From JABDII01 sp963815325 (GTDB taxonomy: Bacteria > Gemmatimonadota > Gemmatimonadetes > Gemmatimonadales > GWC2-71-9), in NCBI GenBank assembly GCA_963815325.1, contig CAWFGG010000002.1, positions 310,001-374,000 of the forward strand: 64,000 bases of DNA, read 5' to 3'. The first letter of the stretch is position 1; each line of letters starts with the position of its first letter. Shown here piece by piece: positions 56,704-64,000 of this stretch. The translations under genes were made by a program, and so were the position numbers. The notes below the pieces were generated by a model. It searched no databases. It was not told where the DNA came from and saw only the letters and a program-made list of their open reading frames with translations.

Positions 56704-57866
56704 GCGAGGGTCGGCGCCGGCTGCGGGGCGCCGAGCCGGAGGTACGCATCCCGCCACTGGGTCGAGACCACGGCCCATGAATAGCGGCGCTCCACCAGGT
56801 CACGGCTGCCACGCGACCTGGCGTCATACTCTTCGGTCGAGAGCCGGCTCACCCGTTCCAGCGCAGTGCGGAGCTGTTCCGCATCCGGAGCAACCAGGAA
56901 CCCGCCTCCGTGCTCCCAGTCCTCGAGGCCCGTCGCATGCGTCGTAATGGTCGGTGTGCCACACGCCGCAGCCTCGAGATTGACCAAGCCAATGGCCTCG
57001 GATAGCGAGGGTGCGGCGAGGACGCTGACTGTCCGGAGGAAGCGCCACTTGTCACTCCCGAACAGCGGGCCTGTAACCTCGATCCGATCGCGCCTAGGGC
57101 TCTTCGCCATGGCCAGATCGAGCCGAGCCATGTATTCCGGAGTCCCAGGTGGCCCAGCGATGCGCAGCCGCCAGGATGCCGGCAAGCGGGCACTCGAGAA
57201 CGCATCGATGAGCGCGTCCAATCCCTTCTTCGGATGAAACCGTCCGATGAAGCCGACCACGGGCTCCCGCGCCACTGGCCCGGCGAGGGCGAGCGCGTTC
57301 AATTCCCGATCGATTTCATCGAGGTCCACCGCATTGGGAATGATGTGAATCTCTCTGCCGGGGAAAAGCGCCTGGAGGTTGTGTGCCTCGGTCGGGGTAA
57401 TCGCATGAATCAGGCTCGCGCGCCTGAACGCGGGATACGCCATGGTCTCCCAGTATGCCCGTTTCATGAGATACTGCCCGCGGCCGCGGTCATTCCAGTG
57501 ATAGGGCTCGAGCATTCCGTGACTGCTGAGGATGACCGGTATCCCCTGGGATGTGGCTCTCCGCGCGGCATACCAGTGCGCCGCTTGCCACACGCCGTGG
57601 AGATGGACTCGATCGAGCACTCCGGCTCGCACGATTGCATCGATGGCTGGGAAGAGCCTTGGATTCCAGCCCCACCGTCCCCCGGCCCGGCTCGGGATAT
57701 GTTGGATGATCGAGGCGCCTTCGGGCGGTGTCAGATGATCTCGCCCCGTGCAGAGGATCGACACCTCGTACCCGGCCAGCGCGAGGTGACGGGCCAGTTC
57801 CTGGACCGCCGTCGTGAGGCCGCCGCCCTGGGCTTCGTGTTCCTCAGTTACCAGAAGAACGCGCAC
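56700..57866 (-). CDS. GT4 family glycosyltransferase
   Basis: A 388-residue GT-B enzyme. N-domain: LLVTEEHEAQGGGLTTAVQELARHL with the GGG loop, HLHGVWQAAHWYAARRA, LSSHGMLEPYHW. C-domain: VVGFIGRFHPKKGLDALIDAF, LRIAGPPGTPEYMARL and PSLSEAIGLVNLEAAACGTPTITT (E-x7-E). The HGVWQ and SHGMLEP motifs resemble WcaI/WcaC-like colanic-acid-type transferases. Coupled to the next gene by ATGA overlap. Confidence 0.88.
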   Translation of the reverse strand: MRVLLVTEEHEAQGGGLTTAVQELARHLALAGYEVSILCTGRDHLTPPEGASIIQHIPSRAGGRWGWNPRLFPAIDAIVRAGVLDRVHLHGVWQAAHWYAARRATSQGIPVILSSHGMLEPYHWNDRGRGQYLMKRAYWETMAYPAFRRASLIHAITPTEAHNLQALFPGREIHIIPNAVDLDEIDRELNALALAGPVAREPVVGFIGRFHPKKGLDALIDAFSSARLPASWRLRIAGPPGTPEYMARLDLAMAKSPRRDRIEVTGPLFGSDKWRFLRTVSVLAAPSLSEAIGLVNLEAAACGTPTITTHATGLEDWEHGGGFLVAPDAEQLRTALERVSRLSTEEYDARSRGSRDLVERRYSWAVVSTQWRDAYLRLGAPQPAPTLA

Positions 57867-57941
57867 GTCACGAGGACCGCAAGGATGGTTCGTATCGTCC
57901 CCGGACCTCGGGGCAAGGGATCGCGGTCCGCGGCGGCGGCG

Positions 57942-59000
57942 TCATCCTGCCGGGCCCAGCCGGATGTTCCATGCGATAATCGTCTCGTGGAGAATATCGG
58001 TAAGTGACTTGGTGATGCCCCACTCGGGGTAGTGCGCTTTCATCTTGGTGAGATCGGACATATAGCAGATATGGTCCCCTTCCCGGTTCTGCTCGAGGTA
58101 GTCGTACTGCATGGGCTTGCCCGTCATAGCCTCCACTTGCTTGAACGCCTCGAGAATCGAACAGGAATTCTCCCGACCCCCGCCCAGGTTGTACACTTCG
58201 GCCACCCTGGGACTTCGGATGAACAGCTCAATGAACCGCGCGACATCGTAGGCATGAATGTTGTCACGGACCTGTTTTCCCTTGTACCCAAAGATGCGGT
58301 ACCGTCCGCCGGTCACGTTGGTCTTGACCAAATAGTTCAGGAAGCCGTGTAACTCGACTCCGGAATGATTGGGCCCGGTCAAGCATCCTCCGCGGAGACA
58401 ACAAGTACGTAATCCGAAATAGCGGCCATATTCCTGCACCATCACATCTGCCGCGACCTTCGAGGCACCGAACAAGGAGTGTTTCGACCGATCGATCCGC
58501 ATATCTTCCCGGATGCCGCCCGCATCCTCCTTGCGCTGGTAGTCCCACCTCAGCTCGAGTTCCCTCAGCGGCAATTCGTTCGGCGCGTCACCGTAGACCT
58601 TGTTGGTCGACATGTGGACGAACACGGTCTCCGGTGCGTGGATCCGGGCGGCTTCCAGCAGATTCATCGTTCCGACGGCGTTCACGTCGAAGTCGTCCAG
58701 CGGCCGCGTCGCGGCGAGATCATGGCTGGGTTGCGCGGCAGCGTGGACCACGGCTCCGGGCTTCAGGCTCTCGAGGCATTGGTCGATAGCCCGGCGGTCC
58801 CGGATGTCCACTTCATGGTGGACGAAGCGGCGGCACTCGCGCTGGATCCGTTCCTGGTTCCAGCGGGTGTCGCCCTGCGGCCCGAAGAAATCGGCCCGCA
58901 TGTTGTTGTCGATGCCGTACACCTCCCAACCCAGGTGGTCGAAATAGGTGACGACTTCCGAGCCAATCAAGCCTGACGAGCCGGTGACGAGGATCTTCAT
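57942..59000 (-). CDS. NAD-dependent epimerase, CDP-paratose/CDP-tyvelose 2-epimerase-like
   Basis: A 352-residue extended SDR. The NAD loop is LVTGSSGLIGSEVV; AAAQPSHDLAATRP, STNKVYGDAPNELPL, FRGGCLTG-type LRGGCLTGPNHSGVELHGF and QVRDNIHAYDVARFI follow. The position of the catalytic Tyr in YxxxK reads F (SLFGASKVAAD), which I recall in this subfamily. It likely makes a branched or inverted nucleotide sugar for the polysaccharide. The 75-bp gap before it (57867-57941) shows nothing. Confidence 0.82.
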   Translation of the reverse strand: MKILVTGSSGLIGSEVVTYFDHLGWEVYGIDNNMRADFFGPQGDTRWNQERIQRECRRFVHHEVDIRDRRAIDQCLESLKPGAVVHAAAQPSHDLAATRPLDDFDVNAVGTMNLLEAARIHAPETVFVHMSTNKVYGDAPNELPLRELELRWDYQRKEDAGGIREDMRIDRSKHSLFGASKVAADVMVQEYGRYFGLRTCCLRGGCLTGPNHSGVELHGFLNYLVKTNVTGGRYRIFGYKGKQVRDNIHAYDVARFIELFIRSPRVAEVYNLGGGRENSCSILEAFKQVEAMTGKPMQYDYLEQNREGDHICYMSDLTKMKAHYPEWGITKSLTDILHETIIAWNIRLGPAG

Positions 59001-59054
59001 GCACTCATCTGGTTGGGGCGCGAGGACGCGAGCGAGGCTGGGGGCACCCCCGCA

Positions 59055-60056
59055 TCACGATTGACGCATCCAGGCGACGGTGAGTTGGACGCCCTCGGGC
59101 AAACTGTGGGGGAGCGCACCGCAGGTACGCTCGAGGGGCTCGGTTGGATACACCATGGTGGTGAGCAAATTGTTCAGGCGAAACGTCGTGAGTGGTGCAC
59201 GGCCCGGCGCCACCAGCTCGACAGCATCGCCGACCATCGCGGCCAAGCGCAGGAGGCCCTGGGGCGCCGACTTGATCGGCGGTTGCGCCAGCTCTTGGCG
59301 GATCAAGTCGGCCCACCTGCGAAGGCGCAACGGCGGGTAGTCGCACTGGTAGATGGTCCGACCCATGAGCTCGTCGCACGGGTTGGCTCCGAGGCACTCC
59401 AGCTGGTAAACGAAATTCCCGACGAAGCCAAACGACTTTTCGGGATCGGCGGAGCCCGGGTGGCGGTACACCCCGCGGGCAATCGCATCGAAGAAATTCC
59501 GGTACGGCACGCCAAACCATGGCCCCCAGATCGACGTCGGCCGCACGATGACCCACTCGAACGGTGGGTTCTCTTCACGGACGATGCGCTCGGTTTCAAC
59601 CTTGCTTTCCCCATACAGATTCGGTGGACAATAGTCGTCCTCGGCCCGGGGAACATAGCCGATCGTGCACACCATTCTGCTCGACGCCACGATCAACCGA
59701 CGTACGGTCCCAGCCGCCCGCAGTGCCGCGAGTAGGTTGTGGACTCCGCGCGTGTTGGCCGCATAGCCACCGGGATCCCGGCGCTCGAGCAGATCGGTGC
59801 GCGCGGCCAGGTGAAAGACGGTGTCTGGACCACAACCGGTGACCGCGTCCATGACATCCCGCTCATTGCGTATGTCACATCCTACCCACTGCTCCCGCTG
59901 GCTCGCATCTCGAGGGGGCACGAGGTCGAGATTACACACGTCCGCGCCCGCTGCAGCGAAATGGCGCACTGCATTGGTGCCGATGAATCCCGACCCTCCG
60001 GTGATCAGGACTCGGCGTCCTGCCCAGCGAAACCCTCCGCCTCCCGACTCGGTCAT
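59055..60056 (-). CDS. NAD-dependent epimerase/dehydratase
   Basis: A 333-residue extended SDR: LITGGSGFIGTNAVRHF (GxxGxxG), VFHLAARTDLLERRDP, catalytic region SSRMV...NLYGESKVETERIV with the Tyr and Lys of YxxxK, and VRPTSIWGPWFGVPYR. The sugar substrate is not evident. It overlaps the FkbM gene upstream by 4 bases and lies in the minus-strand polysaccharide operon. Confidence 0.87.
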   Translation of the reverse strand: MTESGGGGFRWAGRRVLITGGSGFIGTNAVRHFAAAGADVCNLDLVPPRDASQREQWVGCDIRNERDVMDAVTGCGPDTVFHLAARTDLLERRDPGGYAANTRGVHNLLAALRAAGTVRRLIVASSRMVCTIGYVPRAEDDYCPPNLYGESKVETERIVREENPPFEWVIVRPTSIWGPWFGVPYRNFFDAIARGVYRHPGSADPEKSFGFVGNFVYQLECLGANPCDELMGRTIYQCDYPPLRLRRWADLIRQELAQPPIKSAPQGLLRLAAMVGDAVELVAPGRAPLTTFRLNNLLTTMVYPTEPLERTCGALPHSLPEGVQLTVAWMRQS

Positions 60057-60844
60057 GTCGGACGGCGCCGGTAGAGGCCATCCATCTCGATGACGACGCC
60101 CGCCGAACCCTCTTGGACCCCAACGGGGGCCACGAGCTCGTATCCACTCTCGCGGAGCAGCCCGTGGAGATCCTCGAACATCGGCTGGTCCTGGTACAGC
60201 TCCACGAAGGCGGCCTCGACGACCAGGTACTCAATCCCAGACAGGATGCCGCCCGCTCCGGCCAACACCTCGCGCTCATAACCTTGCACGTCGAGTTTCA
60301 GCAGGGCCGGCGCGGCGAGATCGTTCGCACGTACACAGTCGTCGAGTCGGGCTACCTTGACCTGCACCGCCTGTACCTTGGTCGGGTCGTAATTGGGGTG
60401 CGGATTCTTCGGGTGGATTGGGAGGGCGGAGCTCACGTGGGAATATTCGTTCTGAAACAAAGTGAGTTCCCCAGTTTCCCGACCGAGCGCGCACTCGTGT
60501 ACTTCGACATGAGGATTCCCACTGCTTCTTCGGCGGAGGATCGCCGCCGCATTCGGCACCGGCTCGAAGGCGAGCACGCGCGCATCCGGATATGCTCGTG
60601 CAGCTGCGAGGGTGAACTGACCCACATTGGCGCCGGCGTCGAGGATGGTCTGCAGCGCGGGAACGTGTGCTCGAATGCGCGCAACCATTCGCGCGGACGT
60701 CAGCGAGAACCCGGGCCTGAGCACATCCGCGATGGAGGCGTCGCCGCTGACCAGGATGTCCGCAACCTGGAGGACTCGTCGCGCGGCGGCCTTGAGGGCG
60801 TGCCGCCGGCCGCGCGCGCGATTGTGGCTGTTTGCGGTGGTCAT
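60053..60844 (-). CDS. FkbM-type methyltransferase
   Basis: A 263-residue protein with a basic N-terminus (NRARGRRHALKAAARR). Core: TILDAGANVGQFTLAAARAYPDA, VLAFEPVPNAAAILRRR, VHECALGRETGELTL and LLKLDVQGYEREVLAGAGG. Typical complete FkbM enzyme. Coupled by ATGA overlaps to the genes on both sides, so it is an integral part of the operon and probably O-methylates its glycan. Confidence 0.9.
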   Translation of the reverse strand: MTTANSHNRARGRRHALKAAARRVLQVADILVSGDASIADVLRPGFSLTSARMVARIRAHVPALQTILDAGANVGQFTLAAARAYPDARVLAFEPVPNAAAILRRRSSGNPHVEVHECALGRETGELTLFQNEYSHVSSALPIHPKNPHPNYDPTKVQAVQVKVARLDDCVRANDLAAPALLKLDVQGYEREVLAGAGGILSGIEYLVVEAAFVELYQDQPMFEDLHGLLRESGYELVAPVGVQEGSAGVVIEMDGLYRRRPT

Positions 60845-62110
60845 CTGCGGGTCGCCAACGCGTTGAGTTCCTCCGCGACGTGCCCGTAGACCACGTTCCG
60901 GTCGAAGCGCTCAGTGGCGTAGGCGCGGGCTTTGATCCGGTATGGCTCCGCATCGACTTCCTCGCGCCGGAGCCGTCCGATCGTCTCCACCAACGCTGGG
61001 GCATCCCCCGACTCGATCCGGATCCCGCCACCGCTCTCGGTCACGAGCCGCGCCGTTTCGCTGTCGGCCGAGCACGCGGCCACGACCATGGCGCCGGCGG
61101 CCATGGCCGTGATGAGCTTCGAGGGTACGACGAGATCGCCCACCTCCGCGAGCTGGCTCACCAGCAGGATGTCCGCACCGGCCAGCATGTGCGGCAAGAG
61201 CGAGCGTTCCTGTAGCGGATGATGGGACACGTTGGCTAACCGGAGTTCGTCCCGACGCCGAAGGAAGCGCTCGCGGACCGCGCCGTCGCCGAAGACATAG
61301 AAGTGAATGGACGGAGTCATCTCGCACCAGGTCGGCGGCACGGAGGAGCAGGTCGAGATCCTGCTTCTTGCCCATGTTCCCGCTGTGAACAACGGCGAAG
61401 GTGCCGGGCGGCACGAACCGGGCTCGAAACAGATTATCGGCTGGGGCTGGCGGTGCCAATTCACCGGCATCGATCGTGTCCGGCACGATCTCGATCGGTC
61501 GCGCGGGGCTCAGTGCCGCGATGCGCCGTCGCATGCCGTCTCCCAACGTGTGGATCACGCTTGCCGAGGCGTAGGCCCGCCGTGCCAGCCAGCGCGAGAC
61601 GCCGATCAGTGCCGGGTTCCGCATCATGCCGAGGTCCACCGCGGCATCGGGCATCACATCCTTCACGACGAGCACCCGTGGGCGGCCCAGCACCCGGGCA
61701 ACCCAAAGCCCGAGCACCGCAACGCTGAGATCGGGACTGACCACGTACACGACGGTCGCGCGCTTGATGGCCCGCACCATTTGGGGCACCAGGAACATGC
61801 ACAGGGTTAGTTCATGCACCAGGCGGGTCAAGGTTGACGGGCGTGGCGACACCAGATGCCACGCGCGGTACACCTGAACGCCGTCGATGTCCTCGCGCAT
61901 CCACAGCTGCCGCCGGTAGCCCTGGCGTATCTGCCATTCGGGATAGTACGGCATCGCGGTGGCCACAGCTACTCGATAGCCCCGGGCTGCCAGGAAGCTG
62001 GCAAACTCGCCAGTCGTTTGACTGATGCCGGTGGGCTCCGGCCAGAAATTCGAGCTGATGATGGCAACCCCGGGCAGGGCACCCGCGGCCGCGGTCGAGG
62101 AGAGGGGCAC
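60841..62110 (-). CDS. GT4 glycosyltransferase (WbuB-like), frameshifted
   Basis: From the GTG at 62110: VAIISSNFWPEPTGISQTTGEFASFLAARG (N-acetylhexosamine-transferase-like WbuB start), WQIRQGYRRQLWMRE, VVYVVSPDLSVAVLGLWVARVLGRP, VVKDVMPDAAVDLGM and VHSGNMGKKQDLDLLLRAA. Near 61325 the frame shifts to TPSIHFYVFGDGAVRERFLRR, HPLQERSLLPHMLAGADILLVSQ and VVPSKLITAMAAGAMVVAACSADSETAR. About 420 residues in total. Probably adds the second sugar after the sugar-phosphate transferase encoded just upstream. Confidence 0.85.
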
Positions 62111-62127
62111 AGAGTCGTGCGTCGAGG

Positions 62128-63667
62128 TTAGTGAGCTCCCCGCATCGTCAGCACCGCGGGAATGGTGCGGAGCAGGATGCCAAGGTCCGTCCAGATCGAC
62201 CAGTCGCGGATGTAGCACGCTTCCAATCGGATAACTTCCTCAAAATCACTCACGGCGTTCCGACCGTTGACCTGCCAGGGGCCGGTGATGCCGGGCTTCA
62301 TGTCGAACCGGCGATAATGGTGCTCCTCGTACAACGCAACTTCGCTCGGCAGTGGCGGGCGAGGTCCGACGAGCGACATCTCGCCTTTGACCACGTTCCA
62401 GAGCTGCGGCAACTCGTCGAGACTCGTTTGCCGGAGGAAGGCCCCGACCCGGGTGACCCGCGGATCGTCCTTCAACTTGAACAGGTGCCCGCTCTGATAG
62501 AGACTTTGGTCCGTGAGTGTGTCCTTCTGCTCCTCCGCGTCGACGACCATGCTCCGGAACTTGGTGATCGTAAACTGCCGCCCTGCCCGGCCTACCCGCG
62601 TCTGGCGAAACAGGACGGGACCAGGCGAAGTCATCCGAATGACCAACGCAATCACGATCATTCCTGGGAGGCAAACCAGGAGACCGAGGACACCCAGCAC
62701 GAGATCGAGGGTCCGCTTGAGAACGAGCTGCTGGCCCCGAAGGCCCGGCCGCGTCAATGAGATGAGCGGGGCACCCCGTCGCCAGGCAACCCGCGGCTCG
62801 ACCTGGCCAACGCCGTAGGACCGCGCCAGAGCAAAGACTTCAAATCCGCCTATATTGGCCGCCTCGAGCACCATCGCGAACAAATCGTCGTCAAGCGGTC
62901 CGGTCAGGAATAACGTGTCCACCTGATGACGGTCGATGGTCTGCGCCAGCCGGGCCACTTGCCGGACGCCACCTGACTTCGACAGCGACGCAGGATCGAG
63001 AGTGCCAACGATCGCGTACTCACGCGTATCGGCCAGCGCCGGGTGCTTTCGGGCCCGCTGCACAGTCTTCCGGCCCGCCAACCAAGAGCGCATGGGCGGC
63101 AACCGGACTCACCGGACGCACCGCACGGACCAAACGATCGATCAACTGGCGCTCGAGGATCAGCGCGGTACCGGCGACCCCGGCCAGCACGAAGTACCCG
63201 GGGATCACGAACGGCGCGAAGTTGCTCCAGACGTAGGCCCAGAACGGCAGCAGCAACCCGAGTGAGACCCCGGCGACCAAACGGCCGCCATCACGACGGC
63301 GATCGTTCGCGCCGAAGTTGCCGAGCACGGTCAATCCCAAGACCACCGCGGGGAGTACCTGGGCAACCGGAAGTGCTCCGAGTGGGATGAGACGGGTCAT
63401 TAATCCGGCGAGGCCGGCTCCTACGAGCGCCGGGTCACGTAGCACTCGCAGGGCAATCAATAGCAACACCAGCACGAGGAGATCGCCGGTCACGAGTACT
63501 GAAATTCGGACGAGGTCACGAACAACATGACGGCGCAACACGGAGGGGGCCCTGGGGAACAGGGCCGGCTTCGACTTTTCGTGCGTGGATTCGCGAGGCG
63601 CCGCCTCCGGTACTCGGGCGGCCGAGTCTATCAGGTCAGGAGAAGTAACGGCTGGATAACCTGACAC
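62128..63667 (-). CDS. Polyprenyl-phosphate sugar-1-phosphate transferase (WcaJ/WbaP-like), frameshifted
   Basis: Initiates polysaccharide synthesis on undecaprenyl phosphate. The N-terminal part has about four membrane helices (VRISVLVTGDLLVLVLLLIALRVL; VLPAVVLGLTVLGNF) and a CoA-binding-like domain start. Near 63080 the frame changes; then ALADTREYAIVGTLDP, a further helix VLGVLGLLVCLPGMIVIALVI, and the catalytic domain KFRSMVVDAEEQ, LRQTSLDELPQLWNVVKGEMSLVGPRPPLPSEV, GITGPWQVNGRN. This gene heads the minus-strand polysaccharide operon. Confidence 0.9.
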
Positions 63668-64000
63668 GAGCGTACCTAATTGGAGTTGTGCAATAACGTG
63701 CGGCCGTTACCAACCCGACTCCACGGCCGTTGCGTACGGACTAACTGAGCAACTTAGCTGAACCGGCGCGAATTGTAAACCAAGTCACCGCTAGGAGTTA
63801 TCGGAATCCCACCGGGGTCTGCCGGGTGCCGGTTGCCTGCCGCGCCTGAGACATCCGCCATCCCGTCGAGGACACGGGTGCAGAAAACAGGCCACCCTCA
63901 CCGCGACCACGGGCGAGTGCTGTGGCGTAAAAACATGTGATATAACGCGTTAGGATGCTACGGTCGTAAAGACTAAGCCGCGCACCGATCCAGGAGCGCC
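63668..64000. other. Upstream region of the polysaccharide operon
   Basis: No CDS is supported in these 333 bases. The part next to 63668 should contain the operon promoter. On the plus strand a TATAAC-like element lies near 63941, in an AT-rich patch unlike the surrounding GC-rich DNA, and may serve a gene beyond the window. Assignments are by pattern only. Confidence 0.4.

Overview
The window is about 64 kb of GC-rich DNA from a Gram-negative bacterium. It carries outer-membrane barrels, lipoproteins with lipoboxes, an ADP-heptose pathway kinase and an export-type polysaccharide locus. GTG starts, 4-base ATGA/GTGA overlaps and long Ig-like or BACON-like repeat lipoproteins are frequent. The gene order and these lipoproteins fit Gemmatimonadota, but that placement is inference; no rRNA is present.

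Region 1 (1-23.5 kb, almost all minus strand) is a dense housekeeping block. In transcription order it runs: asparaginase, a CMD-family protein, obgE, dprA, hemW, hrcA, dnaJ, prmA, rsmE, a HIT protein, rpsU, yqeY, mutS2, dnaG, a zinc-ribbon protein, recJ, rsmD, coaD, pta, an RsbV/RsbW/RsbU partner-switching module, ksgA, rex, and an arginine deiminase cut by the window edge. A near-perfect Rex operator sits on the rex start codon, so rex and the deiminase behind it may respond to NADH/NAD+.

Region 2 (23.5-37.5 kb) concerns envelope and secretion. It holds a Wzi-like barrel with an hldA-type heptose kinase, two large repeat lipoproteins, a small barrel, a membrane-anchored protein of unknown family, a cysteine-containing secreted protein, a rhodanese-sufU pair, and an FHA-TM-trypsin protease. 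A tRNA-Val with a clear terminator lies here.

Region 3 (37.7-40.3 kb) looks like a small island beside tRNA-Ile2(CAT). It contains arsR, an ArsP/SO_0444-type permease and a CANC thioredoxin-like protein. It is flanked by degenerate copies of the tRNA and of the DNA next to it, and short 7-bp and 8-bp tandem repeats lie around it.

Region 4 (40.4-63.7 kb) is an exopolysaccharide/O-antigen locus. It encodes a polyprenyl-phosphate sugar transferase, five GT4 glycosyltransferases, three sugar epimerases, a Wzx-type flippase, a Wzy/WaaL-type ligase, a Wzz/GumC chain-length protein, an SLBB export protein, a sulfotransferase and several FkbM-type methyltransferases. It also carries remnants of an epimerase and an FkbM gene, and one AT-rich FkbM gene that looks recently acquired.

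Many genes after about 18.5 kb carry single-base frame breaks, several of them explained by one missing G/C in a short homopolymer. At least part of this is probably sequencing or assembly error, so I annotate those genes as single frameshifted CDSs.
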